Notes: generated by a model not told the origin, from the sequence alone. 64,000 nucleotides of DNA from Spongospora subterranea f. sp. subterranea (GCA_049724395.1 JAUGWO010000042.1:1-64000); one strand, 5' to 3'; shown: positions 36,512 through 47,853, numbered from the stretch's first letter. Program-made: numbers and translations.

Positions 36512-37086
36512 ATGAAGTCACCTAACGCCACAGCGATCCGTAAACCGCCGTCGTTCGCCAAGCCAACGACGGCATCGTGTAGACGGGTATTGGCAGCGAC
36601 AATAGGTGAAGAGCAACAACAGCCTAGCCATGATCTGAGCTGGTCAATGAGGGAATATCTAGACAGAGATGGGGAGCTGATCTCCCCCGAATTGCTCTTA
36701 TCAGGTTCTGCCCGGTCCGGTCTCGGAAATTCCGAAACGATGATTGCTGAAACATTTTCGGTTTAGTTTCTGATCGAGTTATCGGTCTGTTTAATGAATG
36801 TTGTCGGGGAATCGGATCACGTCCTTGTTCTCGTATTAGCAATTCCCATTTTTTGCGTTTATTGCGGTCGATTTGCGTTCTGGGTGACAACTCCCAGCTC
36901 AGTACAGCTCAGGCTGAATTGGCCTTTATACGAGCTCGGAATCCCTATTCGCCAACCCTCAATCTGGACGGGTTTGATCGGGCATTAGCCAATATTGCTC
37001 ACACATTATATCCATCATCAGTCTGCCCAATCGCTCGTCTCTTCGAATTGATCAATGATCGACGACCGCCTTCAAATAAACAATAA
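36512..37086 (+). CDS. Small protein with EF-hand-like C-terminal region
   Basis: ATG at 36512; exon 1 ends at 36719, a 47-nt intron follows, and exon 2 runs 36767-37086 (175 residues). The N-terminus is Ser/Thr/Pro-rich and basic. The C-terminal part reads RVIGLFNECCRGIG, LSTAQAELAFIRARNP, LNLDGFDRALANIAHTLYP and IARLFELINDRR. This resembles the divergent paired EF-hand helices of p25-alpha/TPPP-type and some flagellar proteins (LxFxxFxxALxxIAxxxFP). Loop residues for calcium are missing. Function unknown; a cytoskeletal role is only a guess. Confidence 0.5.
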
Positions 37087-37827
37087 CGTAACTAGACAAT
37101 GTAGACGGAAGTGGGCCAAACGTGTTGCAGCAGGCGATTTCTTGTTTGGAATCATCGAACCGCTATCGCAGTTCTAATAACTGTATCCGAACGTGATCAC
37201 ACCACATTTATCGGGGAGAACCAACAGTAGCGCTCTGTGATGAAAATCCCTCACAAAGAACGATCTGTTTTTTTGTCATGTTCCGACTTCAGAACCCGTT
37301 AGACACCTTGCGAATGACCGCAACATGATGGTTTAAACAAAAAGAATGACTACAGACAGATTTGAAATCGGTCCGATATGGGTATACATGTCGTTGATTG
37401 ATAATGGGATGGTCTCGGAAATGATTGCTGCTAGGGTGTTTTTGACATATTTTGATGGCATCAATTGTGGCGTCCAAATTGATGGACTGTGAGGTGAAAC
37501 GGCGTTCAACGCTTTTCCATCTACAGCTTAGCCAACATGGAAAAAGCCTGCCCCAATGTTCTGTATTGTATGTGGAACCGAATGAGAAGTGGACGAGCTG
37601 ATGAGGCGCGATCACACCAGGTAAAGCACATGGCGATACCAGGTGGGGACGTTAGGTTGACCCTGGTTGGGTGGGCAGATGTACTACAGGGGTTGACTAA
37701 GGGTGGTGACTGGGTGTCATGATATTGTGACTGTGGGTGTCATGTTCAGGGTGACGAGAGCGGCCCCCTTATGCACTATCACACTTTAGTAGTAGAGCTG
37801 GTACAGGCTCAATATCATTAATCGATA
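37087..37827. other. Intergenic stretch without a recognised gene
   Basis: Frames at 37289-37615 (minus) and 37537-37722 (plus) overlap and have no family signature. A GGTGGGGACG/GGGTGGTGAC G-rich run at 37640-37720 is the only compositional feature. Confidence 0.4.
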
Positions 37828-39748
37828 ATGGAGTCGGAGAAGGAGACGAGTCTCGGAACAGATGCGGATCCAGATAAGGATCTGCACTATTCAATGGCAG
37901 TTCAAGAGCAGATACCGGCTCCTGATTCGAATGAACCAGCCGTTGAGGTATTTTCCGCCGATGAAGTCAAGGGAGGGCGAACCAAGCCGAAGCGTAGTGC
38001 TGAATTATTGGCAAAGAAGGAAATGCTTACAGCACAAAGTTTGACGTTCGAGTCAACTAAAGCCGACGATGAGAGGCTTTACAGAAGGTTCCGTTCTTGA
38101 GAGTTTCCTTATTGCTGTTGAATGACGCTCTTTGAAGTCAGTCTCAGGCGTTCAAGGCTATATACAACAGAATCCTGAATTCCAAGAGAACGTCGAATGA
38201 TCTAGCCCATTATTTGACCAATCGCTGTAAGAGGCTTTCGGGCTTGTTTGCGGAGGACCCCACCGACGTCACGTTCGGGTTGAGTTTGTTAATCTGAACG
38301 CCATTTGATTGTCATGGCTCATCGCTTTTCAGGGAAGGTGAATTGGGGACTCTTCGTCGAGCAACAATATGTTTAGAACAGCTGACAAAGAGCGGACAGG
38401 AGCAGTTTGCGGAATGCCAATCAGGAGGTTGCCTACTGTTATTCCAAAAACGGTCTTGCAATAACATTCTCGGATAGTCTTTGCGCAAAGTGTCAAAAAG
38501 GCGCGAGATTTATCCCAAGATTTACAACGTCGGTCCGATGAGCTTCGCTCCGCGGCTGATAGACACAACGAAACTGTAAGCCTTCCTGGCTTGGAAAATT
38601 CGTGTCCGCTTTGTTGATATGGTGATATTTAGCTCTTAAACGAACGCACGACTATGCTTAACTCATGGAATAATTATGAGCATGCTATGCGCGATAATCT
38701 GCTCTCGGAAACCGAAGGAAAAACGACGCCAACATCAAAGGATCCCTATCTACTTGCAAGAAAGTATTTGCAACTGTGAATGAGAAATCGTTTGTTTCAT
38801 TTGCCGTATCCAGATACCTTCATGACCTATCAGTCTATCGGAATGGGCAGACTACATACAGGTGAATCAGCCAAGGTTACGATGCAGTTAGCTGATTATT
38901 TTTAACATAGTCGCGCCATGAAGAAAATTTTCGAAGAAGTGCATCTGAATGACGGCCGGCGGATAAATGTTATCAAGGATATTTTACTGGACTATCTTTT
39001 AGCGTAATGCCCTAAATTCAGCTTGATGTAGCGCTTGTAACCTTTCGGCAGAGAGAAAAGTATGCTAGTTAGCAAACTTAATCTTCTTGATGAGTCCCTC
39101 ACCGCTGTCAAATCAATCGACCGAGAACAGGATGTGAATATGTTCCTTATGACTGCCAAAGAATTGTGCGCTGACGATCGGGGCAAAATAGTGTTTGATT
39201 TTGAACCGAAAAGCGAAGGTTTCAGCAGTTTTTTGCGACGGGCTTTGAGAACACTTTTCATTATTCCTTTAGGAGACATGCTCATTGTGGAGCGCTTGAG
39301 ATCACATGTCCAGCATAAGGGCTTACTTTCTCGTCAAGGCAAAATTGTACGTTATTCAGTATCAATCGAACGGAAATTGATCTTTTCTAGGTGAAATCAA
39401 ACTATAAATTAGGTCACGCTGTCTTAACTTTAGCTGGGTTTTTACATTTTTTCGACAAACGCGAGGTACAAAAATTCAACTGCACATGCACGTGGCATGG
39501 CAATAGCTCAAGTATTCGAGGTTTAGGACGATTCTCCTGTATTCCGGTTGTCCTTGCAGGGAGCGGAAGTTAAAAACACTGAAGAGACTGAACCGTGTTC
39601 TTTCACATTGAGCATTCCAAACCGGTCATTTTTTTCTGTAAGTTCATCGCCTGACGTTTACGTATTCAAGGCCGAAGATCCATCGAGTTTGAAAGAATGG
39701 ACGTCCATGATCAGTGGTTGTATTGACAGGCTTGGCAGCACCGGATAA
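37828..39748 (+). CDS. F-BAR plus PH domain membrane-binding protein
   Basis: ATG at 37828 starts an acidic region (MESEKETSLGTDADPDKD). Several short exons then carry long helices: AIYNRILNSKRTSNDLAHYL, KKARDLSQDLQRRSDELRSA, NERTTMLNSWNNYEHAMRDN, KDPYLLARKYL and IFEEVHLNDGRRINVIKDIL. The order and the KDPYL motif between helices fit an F-BAR module. Toward the C-terminus come FIIPLGDMLIVERLRS and, in the last exon, CSFTLSIPNRSFFSVSSSPD, VYVFKAEDPSSLKEWTSMIS, the end of a PH domain with its Trp. F-BAR/PH proteins shape and bind phosphoinositide membranes in endocytosis or actin control. Exon borders are approximate. Confidence 0.62.
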
Positions 39749-39893
39749 GTTAATTTAATGACTAAATTAGGTTCGAATCACATAAGCCACGTTGAGCAAC
39801 TGTGTCCATCGCTGTAGAATTCGTTTTGACCACCCAATTAGTCCGATTAGACCACAACCGTCCGATATCTTCATTTACGAGAATCAATTAGGT

Positions 39894-40094
39894 ATGCCGA
39901 AGACGGCAGCGACCAAGCGAGCACCTCTTGGCGAACTAGCCCCAGGGCAGTTGAACCGTGGCACAAGGTCGTCGGCTCGCATTAGAAAGAAGAAGAACAA
40001 AATGAAAGCTCCCCCGATTACAATTCGTAAACCAGCTGGGCGCGTATTCTCCGTCGGTACCAAGCACGTTAAACACATGCCCGTTAAACGCTAG
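39894..40094 (+). CDS. Short basic protein of unknown family (66 residues)
   Basis: ATG at 39894 gives MPKTAATKRAPLGELAPGQ followed by a very basic stretch with RIRKKKNKMK and ending HVKHMPVKR. It could instead be the last exon of a longer gene, since the frame is open upstream to 39792. The composition suggests nucleic-acid binding or a nuclear localisation region. No family assigned. Confidence 0.4.
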   Translation: MPKTAATKRAPLGELAPGQLNRGTRSSARIRKKKNKMKAPPITIRKPAGRVFSVGTKHVKHMPVKR

Positions 40095-40202
40095 CCAATC
40101 ACTATCCCAACGCTGCACCAGCAATTCGTATTTGCATGAGTAAGATTATCAGCCAGGGTATAATGGATGAACACGTTCCAAATCTATTTCGCTTGTTTCT
40201 TA

Positions 40203-42240
40203 TTATTTCTCCCGTAATTCGTTGACCTGTTTGTCGAATATTTTTAAGAATTCCGAGTAGTCTATAACGCCGTCGTGATTGAAATCGGCTTCCTTGATCA
40301 ACTCTTCCGCCACTTGATCTTGCGTATTCGAACCGAGGGCGGTCTTGAGCTCTGTCAGCGTGATGGATCCGTCCCCGTTCACGTCAAGTTTCCGGAACGC
40401 TCGCCATAGGCGCTCCTCTTTGGCCCCGATCTTCCTGAATACGGCAGCTTTCAGCAGCTCCTCGTAGTTGACTGTCCCATCACCATCTAAATCCATACTC
40501 CTACGAGAGCACACAATGGGTGAATTACCCATAGAATCCACTCGATTTCCGTTCCTCACTTGATGAGCCCGGCAATATCCAGATTAGGATAGGTCGATAA
40601 ACATTGTGATAGCTCATTAACGGTCAACGTCCCGTCACCGTTCTTATCCAATTTCTTGAACAAAATCTTAATTTCCTGAATTTGTTCCTGAAACTCGCCA
40701 AATTCACTAAAAAAATCGACAGTCGTTGAGCCAGAAGAGAAAGACCTTTGGCAAGTCGTTGATCATGGTGCCAAGAATCGCTGCTCGGAATTTGTTCTTA
40801 TTATGGAATGTAAATAGGGATTTAAGGACACCATCAGCGATCGGATCTGCTGAAGCTGTGTCGCCTTTTAGCCAGGGATGATCTAAGGCTTCATCTGCCG
40901 TTGGTCTTTCTGCCACGTCAATCGACAACAGCTTTCCGATCAGATCTTTGGCCGATTCCGATACCTGCGAATGCAAACCCCATGTTTGAAACTCAGTGAT
41001 AGATTCGACTCGACGGCCCTTACTTTAATTGACGCAGGGAAGAACGCCCCAAATCCAGGTTTGGTCTTTGGAGTGAATCCTTTTTTGATCTAGAGCAAAT
41101 CGCAGTTGGCGCAAGAAAGAACAGGGCGATCGCAAGATTCTAACCAGTTTGAATATGGCCTCATCAGCATGTGAACCGTATCTGACAAAAAGGAACAGGT
41201 CAGGGAAACCGGGGCAACAGGGCAACAACAGATAGAAAGACGAGGGATTACTGAGCGGGATCGACCCAGAACGGGGGAATCCGAACAACATCACAAACAT
41301 GACCACACCAACACTCCACATATCACATCCTTCATTATAATGACGGTCGATAACCTCAGGGGCGATATAATACGCTGAAATATTCAGTCACCGAACCGAA
41401 CAGATTGGAGCATTGGAACACTGACGAGTTCCACAAAGCTTATGAAGATATTCTCGAGGACGAACGGAAGTGGCCATGCCAAAATCAATTACTTTTAGGA
41501 CCGAATCTTCAGCGGGAGATTTGAATAAAAAGCTGTAGATGTTGTCAGTGGCAAGTCAGATTTGTTCGAAACCGGGCCGAAGGCACGATCGAAATGAGAA
41601 AGCAAAGAGAAAGGAGGTTGTTAAATAATGAAGAAGCTTTTGATGAAATACTTGTCGGGTTTAAGATCTAAATGTGCAATCTTATGCTGATGGAGATAGT
41701 GAAGCGCCTGAACGATTTGACGCAGAATGGAGCTGGCGTCCCGTTCCGAAAAGCTGCCACGCGCTTCAATTCGATCAAACAGTTCGCCGCCATTGCAGAT
41801 TTCCATGACGAGATATAGGTCCAGGCCGTCTTCGAACACGTCCTCCAGCTTGATAATGTTGTCGTGGTTCAACGATTTCATGATATCGATCTCTTGTCGC
41901 ATCATCTCGAAATGGCGAGATCGATCCCCTATATGCTAAACCATTCATTAGAATCTGCTGAACCGGTCCTATAACACAATTGATAATATAATAGACATAA
42001 GCAAGAAATACTCCCTGGAAACAAGGAATGATTAAGACTAAATTCAACCTGGAACCGCGCTTTTGATATTATTTTGACGGCGTATGGCTTTCCCGTTGAT
42101 AATTTGATCGCTTTCCTGGCGATGCCATATTGGCCAGGTTGTCCGATCTGCCCTTCGATCCGATACTGCTCGCGGATGGATTCAGTCAAACCATAAACAA
42201 ACAGGGACGAGGGTGCCGTTTTCACGCCTTTGGACTCCAT
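40203..42240 (-). CDS. Calcium-dependent protein kinase with four EF-hands (CDPK type)
   Basis: ATG at 42240 begins MESKGVKTAPSSLF. The kinase domain shows GQIGQPGQYGIARKA (Gly loop), YAVKIISKA (VAIK lysine), EIDIMKSLNHDNIIKLEDVF, LYLVMEICNGGELFDRI, HLDLKPD spliced to NFLF, VIDFGMA, YYIAPEVI and GCDMWSVGVVMFVMLFGFP. An autoinhibitory-junction-like segment KFRAAILGTMINDLPK leads into four EF loops: DKNGDGTLTVNE, DLDGDGTVNYEE, DVNGDGSITLTE and DFNHDGVIDYSE, each with canonical acidic ligands. Such kinases couple calcium directly to phosphorylation in plants, alveolates and other protists. There is no Gly2, so no N-myristoylation. The catalytic loop has HLD where most CDPKs have HRD. About seven introns; some borders are uncertain. 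Confidence 0.85.
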
Positions 42241-42904
42241 CAGTTCAGGAAATTTGCGATTAATCCAAAGTGAAATTTGGAACCGTGAAAGGGGGCAAAA
42301 CGGCACGCGCCCTGTTCAGAACCAATGAATTGATATCTTCGAGAATAATGAGCGCCCAATGATTGAAGATTCCAATTATTCCTTTTGTATGGAAGGTGGT
42401 CGATTTTATGGGAAACAAAAGAACGGTGTTTATGATGAGGTCGTGTAATTAAAGAGTGATCCCCTACGATGGACGTGTTAGATCCTTTCGTGTTCAGCCA
42501 GATATGATCGACTCTATCAGCACAACACCGGAGGAAGCGATCTTTAAACACGTCCCAGATGAATGTTCAAGCGATCAGGTTGGAGATGACCCACTATCCG
42601 ACAGCTGTGTTGCTTAAACCCCAAGCTGCGTCTGATATTGAGTAAGCCGTTCGATCAAAGAGTTGAGTGGCCATAACCCTTCGGATCATTTCGTCAAGCA
42701 AAAATGGTCAGGAACTAGGAAAATAAACAGGTTGGAGACGCGCTGAAATAATCTGCACCGCAGATCAACTCGGATGAGAGCGACGACAACAACTCGAATA
42801 AGTGACTACAAACAAAAACGAAACATATTGTAAAAAGACTTTAATGTGGCTTTACAAGGGAATATAAACGAGGTGATTGGTGAGATTGTCGATATGGCGA
42901 TTTT
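42241..42904. other. Spacer upstream of the kinase gene
   Basis: A minus-strand frame at 42240-42551 has no family signature. This stretch should contain the kinase promoter and 5' UTR. Confidence 0.4.
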
Positions 42905-43520
42905 GGCGATGGGTCAAGGGCCCTGTGGCGATTTTCCCCAAGATACACTACAAGGCGATGGGTCAAGGGCGCCTTGGTCGGGCAGATGACCGGGTGTGTA
43001 CACAGGACTGTCCCCAAGATACACTACAAGCCGTACGATGGGTCAAGGGCGCCTTGGTCGGGCAGATGACCGGGTGTCAAGGGCGCCTTGGTCGGGCAGA
43101 TGACCGGGTGTGTACACAGGACTGTCCCCAAGATACACTACAAGCCGTACGATGGGTCAAGGGCGCCTTGGTCGGGCAGATGACCGGGTGTGTACACAGG
43201 ACTGTCCCCAAGATACACTACAAGCCGTATGACTCTACAGTACGTGTACTACTGTACATCACACGTTGCGATTGATGAGGGACTGTCCCCAAGATACACT
43301 ACAAGCCGTATGACTCTACAGTACGTGTACTACTGTACATCACACGTTGCGATTGATGAGGGACTGTCCCCAAGATACACTACAAGCCGTATGACTCTAC
43401 AGTACGTGTACTACTGTACATCACACGTTGCGATTGATGAGGGACTGTCCCCAAGATACACTACAAGCCGTATGACTCTACAGTACGTGTACTGTACATC
43501 ACACATTGCGATTGAGTGGT
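42905..43520. repeat. Two-part minisatellite (80-bp and 81-bp units)
   Basis: The left part has three units with GGTCAAGGGCGCCTTGGTCG (starts near 42957, 43037 and 43151). The second carries an extra internal 34-bp duplication, and a degenerate unit precedes them at 42909. The right part has four units starting GAGGGACTGTCCCCAAGATA at 43277, 43358 and 43439, plus a leading partial near 43199, with an exact 81-bp period. Both unit types share CTGTCCCCAAGATACACTAC, so one array was derived from the other. The 81-bp period keeps frames open, which explains the long but meaningless frames here. Confidence 0.9.
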
Positions 43521-43840
43521 TGGGGTGGCTACTGGCTACCACTCAGGCTCAGCCGGACAGACATCCCTTTTCCACACACGTATTCTAATGGCAATGGGCG
43601 GCCCCGGGCAGATGTAACGATGGCCCTTGGCCATCTCTGACCGCACGAATATCCGTATGGAGACCGGGGGGGGATCTGGCCCCCTCAACCTAATTCTAGA
43701 CTGGGGGTTTAAGGGGATTATCCAACCGCATTTGCCCTGTTTGTTTGTCGATAAATCGCTACAGTAATATCAGCCCGTACATTACCCCCGTTTATCATTG
43801 TGCCTGATGATATAATTATGGTCTAGGCTCAATTGAGTGC
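43521..43840. other. Intergenic spacer
   Basis: No gene visible. A G-run (GGGGGGG at about 43667) and a purine-rich patch are present. It should hold the promoter of the zinc-finger gene at 43841. Confidence 0.4.
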
Positions 43841-44173
43841 ATGATCATGACTCCTGAATCTGATCATGATGGAGCTGATCAAGGTGTAGCGGTGATATAT
43901 TCATGTAGGACATGTGACCGATCGTTCATCCGGCGCGATAAACTTGAACGCCATGAACGTGTTCATAGTGGTGAAAAGCCTTACGCCTGTTATGAATGTG
44001 GCCGAGCGTTCGCCAGGCGTGACAAGCTGATACGCCATCGAAAGGTTCATACAGGAGAGAGGCCGTTCCATTGCGATCTGTGCTCTAGGGCATTCGCCAG
44101 ACGTGATACTCTGAAGGCGCACAGGCGAGTTCATGCCGATCAGGTACCCAATGGTCCTGGAGCAATTTCCTAA
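43841..44173 (+). CDS. Three-finger C2H2 zinc-finger protein
   Basis: ATG at 43841, single exon, 110 residues. Three contiguous Kruppel-type fingers: YSCRTCDRSF...HERVH, YACYECGRAF...HRKVH and FHCDLCSRAF...HRRVH, joined by SGEKP and TGERP linkers typical of DNA-binding arrays. Finger helices repeat RRDKLERH, RRDKLIRH and RRDTLKAH, so positions contacting DNA are nearly the same in each finger, predicting a repetitive target. A small transcription factor is likely. The target is unknown. Confidence 0.88.
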   Translation: MIMTPESDHDGADQGVAVIYSCRTCDRSFIRRDKLERHERVHSGEKPYACYECGRAFARRDKLIRHRKVHTGERPFHCDLCSRAFARRDTLKAHRRVHADQVPNGPGAIS

Positions 44174-44340
44174 CTGTTTCGGCCAGATTATATGAGACTC
44201 TTTCTATAAATTATTCAATACAATATCCCAGTATATCCAAAACTATTCAAAAACAGCATCATGGTCCTCTGATTTTAGTGGTCACAGCCTTGCTTTTGAA
44301 AAACTCCAAGGACGTCACTTTTTAACGACATTATTCGTCA

Positions 44341-45219
44341 TTACAGGACCCCTTTTTGCGATAATATTACAGCGGCGATGATACCGATTACGATTAATAT
44401 GATCAAATACAGGTAGCATTTCCGTCGACGAGCCTGTTGAGAATAAGCTAAAGCCTTATCCATATTCACCCGACCAGCTTGCGCCTGCTCAGCCGCCCCT
44501 AGAACGTTCCCTTCAATCATGTTCAGATTCTCCTGCTGATCGTCAACCAAGAGTTTCATATCGACGAACATCTCCTGAAGGTCTTTGATTCCGTCATGAA
44601 TCGCGTGCATTCCGTCTTGATGATGCTCGATCTCGTCCACAACATCGACCAATTGCTCGTTCCGGTTCACCGCCGCCTCGAACATCTGTGGCGCCGATTC
44701 TTTTCCAGACAGTAGTTTTTTCATCTGGCCATCGGAAATATTCGACTTGACCATTCTCGCTTGCCTCTCAATCTGCCCTTTCAATACATCCCGAAAATGC
44801 TCCGAGACGTTTCCGAACTCAATCATCGCGTCTTGGAATTTCGTGCTATAGGTTCTCAAGCGATTCCTCTTCATTTGGACTACAGTATTTCCAGCTGTGC
44901 TGGCTTGTTCCATGGCCGACACCTTCCCTTCCTCTTTGTCCAGCCAAAATTTCATCTTTAATGCCGCTGTCCGCGTCTTGGTCATGATTGCGTCCAGTTG
45001 TCGGCCGGTTTGCGGATTACTGGTCCTATCCATTGCTGTGCGCTGCTCTAATGCCACAATCGCCTTGGTGTTGCGATAGATAAGTTCTAGACCGCGCTGA
45101 AAGGTTGCTGAACCGTTATCGGCTGGGGGGATGTTCTGTTGGCGATCGTTTGAAAGGGTGACGGCGACCCCACCCCGGACGCTGTGTAATCGGTCACGAA
45201 CACCATCATCATCACTCAT
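44341..45219 (-). CDS. Syntaxin-type Qa-SNARE
   Basis: Intronless, ATG at 45219, 292 residues. An N-terminal helical region (Habc-like) includes RTAALKMKFWLDKEEGK and RLRTYSTKFQDAMIEFGNV. The t-SNARE domain reads DEIEHHQDGMHAIHDGIKDL, then MFVDMKLLVDDQQENLNMIE with the central Gln of the zero layer in VDDQQE. It ends in a basic patch (ARRRK) and one C-terminal membrane span YLYLIILIVIGIIAAVIL. This is the layout of plasma-membrane syntaxins that drive exocytic fusion. The family is certain and the compartment inferred. Confidence 0.92.
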   Translation of the reverse strand: MSDDDGVRDRLHSVRGGVAVTLSNDRQQNIPPADNGSATFQRGLELIYRNTKAIVALEQRTAMDRTSNPQTGRQLDAIMTKTRTAALKMKFWLDKEEGKVSAMEQASTAGNTVVQMKRNRLRTYSTKFQDAMIEFGNVSEHFRDVLKGQIERQARMVKSNISDGQMKKLLSGKESAPQMFEAAVNRNEQLVDVVDEIEHHQDGMHAIHDGIKDLQEMFVDMKLLVDDQQENLNMIEGNVLGAAEQAQAGRVNMDKALAYSQQARRRKCYLYLIILIVIGIIAAVILSQKGVL

Positions 45220-45662
45220 CTGATTATGGTATGATGACCATGACCATGTGATCTCATCAAATGAGTCAACTCTTTAGATGAGGTCGGGTGGGTATCAAGA
45301 TCAATATTAGTTAAAGCAATAAAAATATCGGACGTCGTCTAGCATTGGTATACACACGTATCGAAAGGACGCCGGCATGATCGTCATTAAAGGTTTTTAG
45401 CAAATAAGGAAAAGGTACTCTATTTTTAGTTTTAGTGATTATTTTATTGTATTTCTGCCCGCCTCCAGGTATAGGCAGACTCATTTTGGCCTTACCACTG
45501 TTTCGATGAGAGAAACCTCAAAAATGTGCAATGACCTTGTCAAGTGTGTTAATGTCTTGCCTTAACACACCTCAATTCAATTTCACCATGAAATCCGTGC
45601 ATAGCAAATAAAGATGAGGTATATGTTTACTGAATATAGAAGTTAAATAGAAGATAAATTCG
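45220..45662. other. Intergenic stretch without a recognised gene
   Basis: AT-rich, about 440 nt between two convergent or tandem minus-strand genes. A CTTAACACAC-type motif with flanking repeats lies near 45548-45570. Nothing else stands out. Confidence 0.4.
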
Positions 45663-46172
45663 CTAATAGGCGTAGGATAAGGAACGCACTCTGTGTACAT
45701 GTGATGGCGTATGAGTGATCCTGGGCAGATAGTCGTCAGATGAAGGCGACGTTACGACCGGTGCTTGAGAGCTTGGTGAATACTGATATGGCCATGTGGT
45801 GGGAGATGGTTGTGGTCGGACGGGTCTTGGGACTACGACGTCTGGATACGGGAGTGATGGTGGGTTCGCATCAGCCAGAACACACTCAGCCGCCAAGTCA
45901 ACACATTTCTCCTTATGCACTCGAACATGCCTCTTGACATTGCATTTCTGGTTGAACGTCTTACCGCAGAGATAGCAGGCAAATAATCTAAGGACTGTAT
46001 GGACAGTGTGCTGATGACGTTTAAGATTCGACTCAACCGAGAAACGGCGGTCGCACTGGTCGCACTGGTATGGCTTCTCTTGAGTGTGAGACCTCATGTG
46101 GATGGACAGCTTTGATGAGGCCTCGAAGTGTTTGTGGCAGAATGAGCAAACTAGATCCTTGTTAGCATCCAT
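45663..46172 (-). CDS. C2H2 zinc-finger protein with Pro/Ser-rich tail
   Basis: ATG at 46172, single exon, 169 residues. Three C2H2 fingers: VCSFCHKHF...HMRSH, YQCDQCDRRF...HQHTVH and FACYLCGKTF...HVRVH, with a TQEKP linker after the first. The C-terminal 75 residues are rich in Pro and Ser (VVVPRPVRPQPSPTTWPYQY), like an activation or interaction region. The fingers are not closely related to those of the gene at 43841. It is probably a transcription factor. Confidence 0.85.
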   Translation of the reverse strand: MDANKDLVCSFCHKHFEASSKLSIHMRSHTQEKPYQCDQCDRRFSVESNLKRHQHTVHTVLRLFACYLCGKTFNQKCNVKRHVRVHKEKCVDLAAECVLADANPPSLPYPDVVVPRPVRPQPSPTTWPYQYSPSSQAPVVTSPSSDDYLPRITHTPSHVHRVRSLSYAY

Positions 46173-46807
46173 GAGCGCATGAAGTGGTTATGTGCCCCAG
46201 TTTCAGTAATGGCTCTACGATGTCCGAACGCGCATTCCCTCCTCCTAGAGTGATATGCCTTGCTATTTTTAGCGATCGGACCAGTGCCGTGGCTCACTCG
46301 CACCCAGTCATTACTCTCATCGGTTATCGCACCATGGGTCATGGGTATTGGACTGCAGCTACAGTAGTAGCCACATAGCAGTTCACTGTATAGTGTATAC
46401 TGAGCCGGAGTTCCGACTTGGCGACAATCGGCCTCTCGTTTTCGTGTAACCAGTCTACAAGTCCTGGCAGGGTCTTTTCCAACGAGAAAAAGAACTGGCC
46501 ACCCTAATTTTGGTATATTACACCCTGGGTAGGGTTTTAACCACCGCACTCAGGATTATCACCCCTGGAATAGGGTCTTCGGCACTTAAATGAAAAAGTG
46601 CGCCATGGAGTTGACGGCCACCCCAATACTGGATCAGAAACACCCAAGAAAGGGATTGCCTACAACCAAGATAGGTTCACCAACACCCCCGCAATCAGAT
46701 TATGGCTGACTCTACTAGTGAATCCGTATCTGACAATGGAAATGATTTGTTTGCTGTAAAGATCGGCATTCCAGACGCATCTGCGTTGAAAGCAGTGAAA
46801 AAAAGCC
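46173..46807. other. Intergenic stretch without a recognised gene
   Basis: Frames at 46151-46549 and 46660-46998 (minus) have no family signature. The right part may be flank of the transposon debris that follows. Confidence 0.4.
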
Positions 46808-47853
46808 ATGGCATCGCATAGTATTTTCAAATCCGACCTGGTGAAATGTAATTTCGTCCACGAAGAAACTGACGATCTACGGTTAGTCGACTTGCACACA
46901 ATGCGAAAAAGGTACGCGCGATGTACATCGTCACGTTGCTTTGCCGAAATCGTCGACCAAGATAACATGTTCTGTGGGGTAAAATATGCGATCAACACAT
47001 GCCAGATAGATGGAACGTCCGAAATCTTTCAGCAAGGGCTTCACCTTGCCAAAATGGAGGAAAATGATGCTCGCTCCCCGTGCAAGCCGAAGGCAATCGG
47101 ACTCATTGGAGTTGCCGTTGAACTGGTGTTTATTAAGTTGAGTTTCAGGTTACAACGCCTATGAAAAGAAAAATCGCTTCACTTCTGCACGACGATCCCA
47201 GACGGACGCCGAAGTTATTACAAAAGCATCTTACCAGGTGCTGCAGGGCCCTGGAGTTTGGGGAAATTGAGAGGGTACCGATGCCAAGTTTGCAACAAAT
47301 ACAGAATGTTGTGAAAAGGATTCGGTTACAAGAAGGCCATGCGAAAACTACTGATGTGGTTCTAGCAAAATTGTCAGCCTTAAAATCGCTGACAACTGGG
47401 ATACTCTACATTGGTCACCGCCTTCGTCCTGGTCGAGCCGCTGGTCCAGGGAGGAGCAGATTGGCAGGCCCGGCCTTCGAGTTTGATTGATACATATAAA
47501 TAAAATATGTGCTAAATATCCCCAAGATAAATAAATTATTCCCTTTTCGACGATGTTCGGTAATGAATACTCCAATACGAAGGTTCGCGCTCACTATAGC
47601 CGAATGCGAACGGCTGGTTATTATTCTGATTATACCAGTTTTCAGCGATTTTGAGGCTGTCTATTTTCGCTAGCACAACATCAGTAGTGTTAACATGACC
47701 TTCTTGTAGCCGAATTCGTTTGACAACATTCCCGTTTCGACAATGTTCGGTAATGCATAATACGAAGGTGTGCAAAACGATTGGAAAAGCAGTAAACAAA
47801 AATTTACAATCTAAAATCGTCCCTTCCTTAGCGAGGTGAATTTGCCTTGACAT
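46808..47853. mobile_element. MULE-like DNA transposon debris in inverted orientation
   Basis: The plus-strand frames 46808-47164 and 47161-47490 form one broken protein. The first has a cysteine-containing module (RYARCTSSRCFAEIV), as in FLYWCH/WRKY-like N-termini of MULE transposases. The second has LPSLQQIQ-like MPSLQQIQNVVKRIRLQEGH. The block NVVKRIRLQEGH plus TTDVVLAK recurs on the minus strand at about 47640-47740, so two fragments face each other. No catalytic DDE region is seen. The frames abut with a 1-2 base shift near 47161. Confidence 0.5.

Noticed and set aside
39760-39790. GGTTCGAATCA near the end of the F-BAR/PH gene, a possible tRNA B box
   Set aside because: No cloverleaf can be drawn around it.
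42877-43588. Long open frames encoding repeated GLSPRYTTSRMTLQYVYYC-type units
   Set aside because: They result from an 81-bp tandem repeat whose period is a multiple of three; no start context, splice sites or family support coding.
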